A program made the translations under genes and the position numbers. Below are positions 31,039-38,360 of a stretch of DNA of 39,847 nucleotides, in pieces. Source of the stretch: Chloroflexota bacterium (GTDB lineage Bacteria; Chloroflexota; Dormibacteria; Dormibacterales; Dormibacteraceae); contig VBHJ01000012.1 of assembly GCA_005887685.1 (NCBI GenBank), positions 1 through 39,847 of the forward strand. Reading direction: 5' to 3'. The notes under the pieces were generated by a model that was not told the origin of the DNA, made no database searches, and saw only the letters and a program-made list of their open reading frames with translations. Each line of letters opens with the position of its first letter. Within the stretch, counting starts at the first letter, position 1.

Positions 31039-32125
31039 ATTCTGGGAACCGGGCAAAGAGTTTCAGCGCATCGAAACCGAGGTCATGGAGGCGATGCGGG
31101 ACGTGCTTTCGAAAGGCGACCTCATCATGCGCCACCAGATGCTTGACTTCGAGCGCAACCTGGCTGCGTTCGTCGGCACCGCCGACGCGGTCGGAGTGAG
31201 CAACTGCACCGATGGCATGCGACTTCTCCTGGAGGCCGTTGGCATCGGGCCCGGCGACGAGGTGATCACGGTCTCGCACACCTTCATGGCGACCATGGCG
31301 GTGATCCACCAGGTCGGCGCGACCCCGGTGCTGGTCGACGTCGGCGCCGACCACAACATGAATGTCGACCTCGTCGAGGCGGCGATCACGCCCCGGACCA
31401 AGGCCATCTTGCCTGTCTATCTGAACGGCCGGCTTGTGCAGATGGACCGCTTGATGGAGATCGCGCGCTCGCACAACCTGCTCGTGATCGAGGACACCGC
31501 GCAGGCGCTCGGCGCCGCATACATGGGCGTGCGCGGAGGGGCCTGGGGCGTCGCGGGCGCTTTCAGCTTCTACCCCGCCAAGCTGCTCGGCGCGTATGGG
31601 GACGCGGGCGCGATCGTGACCAGCGACGCAGGTCTCGCCGCCAGGGTGCGCGAGCTTCGCGACCACGGTCGTGTCTCCAAAACCGGCTTCTCGGGCTGGG
31701 GCTGGAACTGCCGGCTCGACAACCTGCAGGCGGCCGTGCTCGACCTCAAGCTGCGCAAGGTCCCGCAGTGGATCAACGAACGCAGGCGGCTCGCCGCGCT
31801 CTACGACGAAGAGCTGGCGGACGTCGAAGGCGTGAAGCGCCCGCCCGGGCCCGACGGAGGCCCCTTCTTCGACATCTACCAGAACTACGTGATCGAGGCG
31901 GACCGGCGCGACGCCCTCGCCGAGAGCCTGGGCAAGAAGGGCATCGAGACGCTCGTCTCGCCGGGACCCGTCCCCAACCACAAGCAGCCGGTCGGGCTCG
32001 ACCATTTCAAGCTGCCCAGGACCGAGTCGCTGTGTGATCACGTGCTCTCGCTTCCCCTGAACAACGAGCTCGACGAGGCGCAGGTCCTCGAGGTCGCCGG
32101 CGCGATCAAGGACTTCTACAGCTGA
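31028..32125 (+). CDS. DegT/DnrJ/EryC1/StrS-family PLP sugar aminotransferase
   Basis: A 365-residue PLP enzyme that would convert a ketosugar to an aminosugar. SNCTDGMRLLL, PGDEVITVSHTFMATMAVI, VIEDTAQALGA and FSFYPAKLLGAYGDAG are family blocks; Lys185 of YPAK is the Schiff-base lysine. FSGWGWNCRLDNLQAAVL and IYQNYVIEA follow. The 4-keto product of the dehydratase encoded at 26630, or a two-carbon-extended ketosugar from the transketolase, would be its substrate (inference). It ends with a CTGA overlap with the next gene. Confidence 0.92.
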   Translation: MSVRFWEPGKEFQRIETEVMEAMRDVLSKGDLIMRHQMLDFERNLAAFVGTADAVGVSNCTDGMRLLLEAVGIGPGDEVITVSHTFMATMAVIHQVGATPVLVDVGADHNMNVDLVEAAITPRTKAILPVYLNGRLVQMDRLMEIARSHNLLVIEDTAQALGAAYMGVRGGAWGVAGAFSFYPAKLLGAYGDAGAIVTSDAGLAARVRELRDHGRVSKTGFSGWGWNCRLDNLQAAVLDLKLRKVPQWINERRRLAALYDEELADVEGVKRPPGPDGGPFFDIYQNYVIEADRRDALAESLGKKGIETLVSPGPVPNHKQPVGLDHFKLPRTESLCDHVLSLPLNNELDEAQVLEVAGAIKDFYS

Positions 32126-32733
32126 CGCGATCGAGGGCAGCCAAGCGCGCGTTCGACGTCGCGCTGGCATCGGTCGGGCTGGTCGTCGCATCGCCGGTCA
32201 TGCTGGCGGTCTGGGCCCGGGTGCGGCTGGTCGATCGAGACGGTCCGGTGCTCTATGGAGGGCGTCGAGTCGGCGCGGGCGGGCGCGAGTTCCGGATGTA
32301 CAAGTTCCGCAGCATGGTCATGAACGCGGACAAGATCGGCGGTGCCGACACGCCGGACGACGATCCTCGCCTCACCAAGACCGGACGTTTCTTGAGGCGC
32401 TACAAGCTCGACGAGCTGCCGCAGCTGATCAACGTCTTGAAAGGTGACATGAGCATGGTCGGCCCGCGGCCCCAGGTTCCACAGGAGGTCGCCACCTACA
32501 CCGCCGAGGAGCGTGAGATCTTGAACGTGAGGCCGGGCATCACCGACTGGTCCTCGCTGCGATTTCACAACGAGGGCGAGATCCTGGCCGGCCACGCCGA
32601 CCCGAACAAGGCGTACAACGAGCTGATCCGGCCCGAGAAGATGCGGCTGGGCCTCGAGTACGCACGGCGCGCCACTCTCCGCGACGACCTGTCGATCCTG
32701 GTGAAGACCTTCCTCGTCCCGTTTCGCAGGTGA
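32122..32733 (+). CDS. initiating sugar-phosphate transferase (PglC/WcaJ/WbaP catalytic type), CTG start
   Basis: Transfers a sugar phosphate from an NDP-sugar to undecaprenyl phosphate, the priming step of repeat-unit synthesis. 203 residues, the short PglC-like form. The N-terminal reentrant helix KRAFDVALASVGLVVASP lies upstream of the first ordinary start (ATG 32200). No ATG, GTG or TTG is in frame between the stop at 32035 and 32200. CTG 32122 is therefore the likely start; it overlaps the previous stop as CTGA and has AAGGA (32108-32112) nine bases before it. YKFRSMV, Asp97-Glu98 in YKLDELPQL and MSMVGPRPQ are the catalytic blocks. GTG 32730 of the next gene overlaps its stop. Confidence 0.88.
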   Translation: MTRSRAAKRAFDVALASVGLVVASPVMLAVWARVRLVDRDGPVLYGGRRVGAGGREFRMYKFRSMVMNADKIGGADTPDDDPRLTKTGRFLRRYKLDELPQLINVLKGDMSMVGPRPQVPQEVATYTAEEREILNVRPGITDWSSLRFHNEGEILAGHADPNKAYNELIRPEKMRLGLEYARRATLRDDLSILVKTFLVPFRR

Positions 32734-33506
32734 CCACGGATTTCTCGACCGTAACCGAGAGCTGGGGCCTCGGCGCGTCTCCCGAGCAGCTGACGATGCA
32801 GTACTTCCGATACCGGATGGCCGCCGAGGTCGGGCAGGGCGGCGCGGTGCTGGAGATCGGATGCGGAAGTGGCATGGGCCTTCCTTATCTATCTGCTCAC
32901 GCGCAGATGGTCGTGGGCGGCGACTACACGATGGCGCTGCTGCGGGAAGCGCGCAAGCATCTGCCGGATGCCAACCTCGTGCGCATGGACGCGCATCACC
33001 TGCCGTTTCGTGACCGCAGCTTTGACGCGGTGCTGATGCTGGAGATGATCTACTACGTCGCCGACCAGGCTGCAGCCTTCGCGGAATGCAGGCGGGTGCT
33101 CAAGCCAGGAGGCAAGCTCATGGTCTGCCTTCCCAATCGCGACCGCCCGGACTTCAATCCGAGTCCGTACAGCACCCGCTATCCGAACCTCGGCGAGGTC
33201 GCGGCCCTTTTCAAAGACACAGGCTTCGACTGGCGTGTCTACGGAAATTTCGCCGTCGAGGCAGCATCCTCGCGTGACCGGTGGCTGGACGGGATCCGGC
33301 ACGTCGCCGTCCGCTACCGGCTGATCCCGGGATCGATGCGGGCGAAATCCATGATCAAGCGGATGCTGTACGGCAAGCTGCCCACCCTCGGCGCGGTTCA
33401 CGACGGCATGGCGGACTACACCGAACCTGTCGAGCTGGATCGTTCGGCCGCATCCGACAATCGGTATAAGAATCTTTACGCCGTGGGTGTCGCAACGTCG
33501 CGGTAA
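32730..33506 (+). CDS. class I SAM-dependent methyltransferase
   Basis: A 258-residue methyltransferase: VLEIGCGSGMGLPYL (motif I, near 31-45), VVGGDYTMALLREA, VRMDAHHLPFRDRSFDAVLMLEMIYYV and RVLKPGGKLMVCLPNRDRP. It starts at GTG 32730, overlapping the transferase stop (GTGA), and is the last coupled gene of the operon begun at 26630. The C-terminal third is basic and probably membrane-near. Likely a sugar or lipid-linked saccharide substrate (inference from context). Confidence 0.85.
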   Translation: MTTDFSTVTESWGLGASPEQLTMQYFRYRMAAEVGQGGAVLEIGCGSGMGLPYLSAHAQMVVGGDYTMALLREARKHLPDANLVRMDAHHLPFRDRSFDAVLMLEMIYYVADQAAAFAECRRVLKPGGKLMVCLPNRDRPDFNPSPYSTRYPNLGEVAALFKDTGFDWRVYGNFAVEAASSRDRWLDGIRHVAVRYRLIPGSMRAKSMIKRMLYGKLPTLGAVHDGMADYTEPVELDRSAASDNRYKNLYAVGVATSR

Positions 33507-33511
33507 GCGAC

Positions 33512-33520
33512 TGTTAAGAT
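33512..33520 (+). promoter_or_regulatory. extended -10 element before the GT2 gene
   Basis: TGT followed by TAAGAT, the best -10 match in the window, ends nine bases before GTG 33530. No Shine-Dalgarno site is between them, so the mRNA is probably leaderless. No -35 box at normal spacing. Confidence 0.55.
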
Positions 33521-33529
33521 GCCTCGTCA

Positions 33530-34420
33530 GTGTCCTTGCTAGAGCAAAGGTCCGAAGCCGCCGCCGTACCGGCGGTGGAAACGGCCCGGGACGACCTCCT
33601 CCTCATCTGCGTCAACTACCGCAAGCCGGTTGAAACCGCTCGTTTCGTATCGAGCGCACGCGAGCAGACTCTCAACTCGGCGCTGCACGTGATCGTGGTC
33701 GACAACAGCCCCCCTGATGGCGAGGGCGGAGTGCCGGAAGCGGTCAGGGACGACCCGCATGTCACTACGATCGCGCCGGGTAAGAACCTCGGCTATTTCG
33801 GCGGGGCCGCGGTCGCGCTCAGCGGGTACCTGAAGTCCAACGCGCTGCCGGACTGGGTGATCGTCTCGAATCCCGACGTTTACTTCCCCGACCACGACGT
33901 GTTGCATCGCCTGTGTGACATCCACCGGGGAAGCGAGCCCGCGGTCCTTGCGCCGTCGATCCGCACCCTGAACTCTGGGGTGGATCAGAACCCGTACATG
34001 CGGGTTCGGCCGGACGCCTGGCGTATACGGCTCAACAGCCGGATCTTCAGCATCTATCCCGTCGATGCCGTGTACCAGGGGCTCAGCTGGATCAAGCACC
34101 GCAGCCTGGACGGCGTCGCGAAAGAACGCCCGGCCACGACCGCGGGCTTTGCGACAAAGATCTATGCGCCCCACGGCTCGTTCATCGCACTTCATCGCAC
34201 CTATTTCGAAAAGGGCGGCACCCTCGACTACGGCGCTTTTCTCTTTGGTGAGGAGATCTTCGTCGCCGAGACCGCGAGCAGGCTCGGCCTGACCGTGCTC
34301 TACGAGCCGGGCGTCGTGATCGAGCACACGGAACGGAGTACCGCGAAGGGCTTGTGGAATCGCGACATCTCTCGCTACCGGAGACAGGCGTCGCGTTACC
34401 TCGCCCGCAAGTTTTTCTAA
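33530..34420 (+). CDS. GT2-family glycosyltransferase (rhamnosyltransferase-like)
   Basis: A 296-residue soluble GT-A enzyme. LLLICVNYRKPVET, VIVVDNSPPDGEGG, GKNLGYFGGAAVAL and VIVSNPDVYFPD (NPD in the DxD position) are typical of the rhamnosyltransferase-like GT2 group. APHGSFIALHRTYFE, GEEIFVAETASRLG and EHTERSTAKGLW follow the acceptor side of that group. GTG 33530 is supported by the extended -10 just upstream. Adds a sugar to the repeat unit; donor not known. Confidence 0.88.
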   Translation: MSLLEQRSEAAAVPAVETARDDLLLICVNYRKPVETARFVSSAREQTLNSALHVIVVDNSPPDGEGGVPEAVRDDPHVTTIAPGKNLGYFGGAAVALSGYLKSNALPDWVIVSNPDVYFPDHDVLHRLCDIHRGSEPAVLAPSIRTLNSGVDQNPYMRVRPDAWRIRLNSRIFSIYPVDAVYQGLSWIKHRSLDGVAKERPATTAGFATKIYAPHGSFIALHRTYFEKGGTLDYGAFLFGEEIFVAETASRLGLTVLYEPGVVIEHTERSTAKGLWNRDISRYRRQASRYLARKFF

Positions 34421-34440
34421 TGCCCGGGCTCTTCCATCGG

Positions 34441-34486
34441 TCCCTCCGTCGGCTTTGCCGGCACCTCCCCATGAACGGGGCGGAGG
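34441..34486. repeat. intergenic repeat with two hairpins that supplies the Shine-Dalgarno site of the polymerase gene
   Basis: Hairpin 1: GTCGGC at 34448-34453, loop TTT, GCCGGC at 34457-34462. Hairpin 2: CCCC 34467-34470 and GGGG 34477-34480, or in an alternative fold CCTCC 34464-34468 with GGAGG 34482-34486. Such double hairpins resemble REP-like intergenic elements. Here the right arm is the GGAGG that lies seven bases before CTG 34494, so folding could mask it. Confidence 0.5.
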
Positions 34487-34493
34487 CGATGCG

Positions 34494-35801
34494 CTGAACT
34501 GGCTGACCGCAGCCATCTTTCTTTTGATCCCGGCGGTGGCATGGGTCGCTCGTAGATCAGGTGGAAGCTGGTACGCGCCGGCGGCGTTTTTCGCGCTCTT
34601 CTGGTGTTTCTTCGGTGGGCTGCCCCTGGTCGCGAGCCCGGTGAGCATCGCGCCGGTGGGCATGCTGTTTGTCGCCGCGGCCTGCGGATCGGTGCTGCTC
34701 GGCGGCTGGATGGCGCGGCGATGGTCTCCTTCAACCCCCACTTCCAGCGCCACCTTGGTCGAGCCGCCTTTCCTGGGCTGGGCCATCGCGGCCTGCACGG
34801 TCCTGGGCCTGATCGTGGTCGCGATCATCCTGTACAGCGTCGAGTCGAGCAGCAGCGCAGCTCGCCTGCTTTCGTTCGACGCGATAGTGCAAACGATCCA
34901 CAAGCTCGCTGTCGCAAGGAACGGCGGCACGTGGGAAGAGCCGGCACCGGCCCGAGTGCTGACGACCGCCATGTATCTCGGGCCGATGCTGAGCGGGCTG
35001 ATGATCGGCCTGCGCAAGACCGGATCGTCGCGCTGGCTCTCGCTGGTCGTGCTCTTGCCGTCGGTGCTGATCACCGCCATCCTGACGACGAAGTCGTCGC
35101 TGCTGCTTCCGCTTGCACTCGGCGCAAGCGCCTACATCGCGACCTCGATTGCAGCCGGCAATCCGCCGGCTCTCACCTGGAGGCGGGCGGCATGGCTCGC
35201 CGGCCTGGTCGTGGTCGTGGCGGGCGGCTTCGTCCTGGTCCAGATGGCGCGCTACGCCGGGTGGACGAGCGGCCGGCCCGCCGCCGTGGTGCAGTCCCTA
35301 TGGCTGAGCGTGTTCCCGTATCTCGGAGTTTTTTCCGCGTGGCTGCAGGCCAATGGGGTCTCCGCGAGCTTTCATCCCACGCTCGGCCAGTACACGTTCG
35401 CGGGAGTGTTCGATCTCCTGCACATCCACACGCGCGTAGCAGGTCTGTACACCGAGCAGTTCGTGATCGATGGAACGCAGTACAACATCTACACCGCGTT
35501 TCGCGGCGTGGTCCAGGACTTCACAATTCCCGGCGCGCTCGTCTTTCTCGGCCTGGTCGGTTTCGGAGCCGAGGTGGCTTACCGCCGCGCCGGGTCAGGC
35601 CGGCTCCTCTACGTCGGGATCCTGGCAGCGTTCTACGCGGCCACGCTGTGGAGCTTCGTCGTCGACGTTTTCATCTACAACACGATCGTGCTGGCCTTTG
35701 CCATCCTGATCGGGTACCTGGCCATCGTCGCCAGGTATTCGAGAAGGAACGTCGCCGCCGCCCTACCCGAACGCCCTCGCAGCGTGCCTCGAGCGGTCTG
35801 A
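34494..35801 (+). CDS. O-antigen/oligosaccharide repeat-unit polymerase-like membrane protein
   Basis: A membrane protein of 435 residues with about 10-12 helices and a large loop, in the style of Wzy/oligosaccharide repeat-unit polymerases. Visible blocks: WYAPAAFFALFWCFFGGLP near the start, LTTKSSLLLPLALGASAYI, SVFPYLGVFSAWLQ, RVAGLYTEQFVIDG, NIYTAFRGVVQDF and a late FGAEVAYRRAGSG loop. The NIYTAFRG-type motif is what I associate with such polymerases. The start is either CTG 34494, with GGAGG at an ideal seven bases, or TTG 34455, which lies in a hairpin loop without a site; I use CTG. Not detectably similar to the other two polymerase-like modules here. Convergent with the GH18 gene, two bases between stops. 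Confidence 0.72.
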   Translation: MNWLTAAIFLLIPAVAWVARRSGGSWYAPAAFFALFWCFFGGLPLVASPVSIAPVGMLFVAAACGSVLLGGWMARRWSPSTPTSSATLVEPPFLGWAIAACTVLGLIVVAIILYSVESSSSAARLLSFDAIVQTIHKLAVARNGGTWEEPAPARVLTTAMYLGPMLSGLMIGLRKTGSSRWLSLVVLLPSVLITAILTTKSSLLLPLALGASAYIATSIAAGNPPALTWRRAAWLAGLVVVVAGGFVLVQMARYAGWTSGRPAAVVQSLWLSVFPYLGVFSAWLQANGVSASFHPTLGQYTFAGVFDLLHIHTRVAGLYTEQFVIDGTQYNIYTAFRGVVQDFTIPGALVFLGLVGFGAEVAYRRAGSGRLLYVGILAAFYAATLWSFVVDVFIYNTIVLAFAILIGYLAIVARYSRRNVAAALPERPRSVPRAV

Positions 35802-35803
35802 AC

Positions 35804-38278
35804 TCAGGTCAGGGTGTAGGCCGTTCCCGGAAAGTAAGCGTCCTCGCAGCCCAGGCTGCCGCACGAGCTGCCAGGGCTGCTGGCGTCGCGGGCCCAAACG
35901 GTGTACAGGTACGTGCCCGGGCCAAGGCCGGTGGTCTTCCAGGCGAAGGTCGCGCTGCTCGAGTACGACTGCGCGACCTGCCACGTGTGGGAGCCAGGTG
36001 CGAGGATCCAGAATTCGTACAGCGGTTTGGGGCAGCCTGACGCGACTGCGGTGAAGGTGACAGTCGTACCGGACGAGGATCTCGTGGCGGGCGCGGCGGT
36101 CTCGGTCACCGACCCGCACGGCGAGATCAGGGTATAGGCGGCCGCCGAGAAGTAAGCATCTTCGCAGCCGAGGCTGCCACATGATGTGCCCGGGCTGTTG
36201 GCATCGCGAGCCCAGACGGTGTAAAGGTATGGACCGCCTGGCAGGCCGGTTGTCTTCCAGGTGGCGGTGGGGCTCGTGGAGTAGGCCTGCAAGACCTGCC
36301 ATGCACTGCCCGGAGCGAGGACCCAGAACTCATACAGCGGGTGCGGGCACCCGGCCGCGGTCGCACTGAAAGCCACAGTCACGCCCGATGCCTGTGGCGC
36401 GGCCGGGGCCGCCGCCTCCTTCACTGACGTGCAGGGTGTGCTCAGCGCAAATGCTGTGCCAGGAAAGTAGGCGTCTTGGCAACCGGCGGCGCCGCAAGAC
36501 GTGCCGGAGCTGCTTGAGTCGCGCGCCCAGACCGTGTACAGGTAGCTGCCCGCGGCCAGGCCGGTGGTGCTCCACCGGAAAGTCGCGGAGCTGGAGTAGG
36601 CCTGCACGACCTGCCACGTGCGTCCCGGAGCGAGGATCCAGAACTGGTAGAGGGGGTGCGGGCAGGCTGAGGCCGTGGCGTTGAAGACCACCGTGGTGCC
36701 CGAGAGCTGCGGCGGGGCGGGGGCGGCGGATTCCGTAACGGAGGCACAGGGCGTGGCGAGCGTGAATGCGGTGCCTGGGGAGTAGGCGTCTTCGCAGCCC
36801 AGGCTGCCGCAGGACGATCCACTGCTCCCGGCGTCGCGGGCCCACACCGTATAGAGGTAAGTGCCGCCCGGGAGTCCGCTCGTCTTCCAGCCGAACGTGG
36901 AAGTCGTCGAGTACGGCTGCACAACCTGCCAGGTCGAGCCGGGGGCCAGGATCCAGAACTGGTAGAGCGGGTGCGGGCAGCCGGATGCGGCGGCGCTGAG
37001 GTTGACCACCGCCCCGGAGACCTGAGGCGACGCCGGGCTCGCAGTCATCGTCACGCTCGCGCATGTGGCGAAATGGCTCGCCAGCGCAGACCAGAGCTCC
37101 GGCGCCCCGCCGCCGTAGTTGAGGTTCCAGATGCCGGCCCCGCGCAACTTGTTGGCGTTGACGAGGTCGTACTTCTTGCCGAGCGACGTCGCGTCGTCCC
37201 AATAAAGCTCGCGAGTGCAGCCGAGCGAGGTGTTGTACCAGGTGTCCCAACGTTCCGATCCCGACGAGTAGGCATCCCGATGCGACGTGTAGCTCCCCGC
37301 CTGAACGGCGGGATCGGCAGCCTCGGTCGAGGCATCGAGATAGCTGTCCGCGATCACGCTCGAGGTCGGAAACGCATTGGCGACCGCGGCGCCGACGCAC
37401 GCTTTGCGCCCGTAGTAGGGCACACCGAGGATCACCTTGCCCGCCCCGACTGCCGTCACATATTGCGACGCGACCGCCGCGTCGTTGTAGTAGTACGCGC
37501 TGAGCGGTGAGGTCGGCCCGAGGCAGAATTGCGGACAGCTCGAAGGCGGCCGCGCGTAGTTCGAGTATTCGAGGTCGTAGGCCATGACGAAAAACGAATC
37601 GACACTTGACGCGAGGTTCGGCACGTCAAAGAAGCCATAGCCGTCGGTGGCGGACGACGCGTAGGTGTCGACGGAAAGGTAGTAGGACGAGCCGAGGCCG
37701 GCGCGCATCTTTTGTGCGAAGACCGTGAATGAGTGCTGTGCCCAGTACGGGTCGCTCGTGCCGCAACTTCCGTCGAGGCCTTCGTAATCGATGTTGACGC
37801 CGTCGACCCCCTTGGCTTTGACCTCCTGCACGGTCTGGGCGACGGTCGCATCGGCGTGCTGGAGTCCGTCGCACATGTGGGGTGTGTTCGGGCTGAAGTC
37901 CTGAAGAATCACAGTCAGCACGACCTTGGTGCCGTGCTGATGCGCCAGGGATACAAGGTTGGTCAGAGCTGAGGAGTTCCACGTCGTCCACCCCGCGTCG
38001 CCCGCGAGCGAACCGGAGCTGCCCACGTGTACGCCGAAAATCGCGACAGTCGAAAGCAGGTCGAAGTTCCAGCTGGGATAGCCCACCGTTGGATCGGCGA
38101 GGCTGCTCGCGAGCGCGAACCCGAAGATCTCACGCTGGGGGTGCGCGGTCGCAGTCGTGACATGGGGCGAACCCGTGGCGGCTTGGGTAGAGGCAGACGC
38201 CGGCGCGGCGCCGGGAGCAGCCACGACCAAAACGATCGCGACGGCCAGTGCTAATGCGAAGTGGCGGGACCCTTGCAT
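35804..38278 (-). CDS. secreted GH18-family (chitinase/ENGase-like) protein with four C-terminal stalk repeats
   Basis: An 824-residue secreted protein. Signal peptide 1-30 (HFALALAVAIVLVVAA, then ASAS). GH18 barrel about 50-400: VVLTVILQDF on strand 3, DGVNIDYE with catalytic Glu166 and Asp164 on strand 4 (the first Asp of the DxDxE motif is Asn162), FFVMAYDLEY on strand 6 and GAGIWNLNYGG on strand 8. Residues 405-824 are four repeats. Family members cleave beta-1,4-GlcNAc linkages, so chitin, peptidoglycan or an aminosugar polymer are all possible. It faces the polymerase gene and has its own promoter at 38306-38335. It belongs to the same protein set as the genes at 1-7459, 28 kb away. Confidence 0.9.
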   Translation of the reverse strand: MQGSRHFALALAVAIVLVVAAPGAAPASASTQAATGSPHVTTATAHPQREIFGFALASSLADPTVGYPSWNFDLLSTVAIFGVHVGSSGSLAGDAGWTTWNSSALTNLVSLAHQHGTKVVLTVILQDFSPNTPHMCDGLQHADATVAQTVQEVKAKGVDGVNIDYEGLDGSCGTSDPYWAQHSFTVFAQKMRAGLGSSYYLSVDTYASSATDGYGFFDVPNLASSVDSFFVMAYDLEYSNYARPPSSCPQFCLGPTSPLSAYYYNDAAVASQYVTAVGAGKVILGVPYYGRKACVGAAVANAFPTSSVIADSYLDASTEAADPAVQAGSYTSHRDAYSSGSERWDTWYNTSLGCTRELYWDDATSLGKKYDLVNANKLRGAGIWNLNYGGGAPELWSALASHFATCASVTMTASPASPQVSGAVVNLSAAASGCPHPLYQFWILAPGSTWQVVQPYSTTSTFGWKTSGLPGGTYLYTVWARDAGSSGSSCGSLGCEDAYSPGTAFTLATPCASVTESAAPAPPQLSGTTVVFNATASACPHPLYQFWILAPGRTWQVVQAYSSSATFRWSTTGLAAGSYLYTVWARDSSSSGTSCGAAGCQDAYFPGTAFALSTPCTSVKEAAAPAAPQASGVTVAFSATAAGCPHPLYEFWVLAPGSAWQVLQAYSTSPTATWKTTGLPGGPYLYTVWARDANSPGTSCGSLGCEDAYFSAAAYTLISPCGSVTETAAPATRSSSGTTVTFTAVASGCPKPLYEFWILAPGSHTWQVAQSYSSSATFAWKTTGLGPGTYLYTVWARDASSPGSSCGSLGCEDAYFPGTAYTLT
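35807..37066 (-). repeat. four tandem stalk repeats in the GH18 protein
   Basis: Reading on the minus strand, units begin at 37066, 36754, 36439 and 36124 (312, 315, 315 and 318 bases). The protein pattern is that of the other arrays (PLYQFWIL or PLYEFWIL, YLYTVWARD, SCGSLGCEDAY). Base-level identity to the left-hand arrays is visibly lower than among those arrays. Confidence 0.95.
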
Positions 38279-38305
38279 CGACTTTTGGCCTGGTTGGAGG
38301 CGATC

Positions 38306-38335
38306 ACTCTAGGGATCGGTCACCGTCGGAGTCAA
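38306..38335 (-). promoter_or_regulatory. sigma-70-like promoter of the GH18 gene
   Basis: On the minus strand TTGACT (38335-38330), spacer 18, TAGAGT (38311-38306). The transcript would start near 38299, giving a leader of about 20 bases with no clear Shine-Dalgarno site. This is the only good -35/-10 pair I see in the window. Confidence 0.6.
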
Positions 38336-38360
38336 GCCGAAACCGCCTGTGCTTATTGCC

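Noticed and set aside
33539-35080. 513-codon minus-strand frame across the GT2 and polymerase genes
   Set aside because: It spans two real genes and an intergenic repeat, and has no domain.
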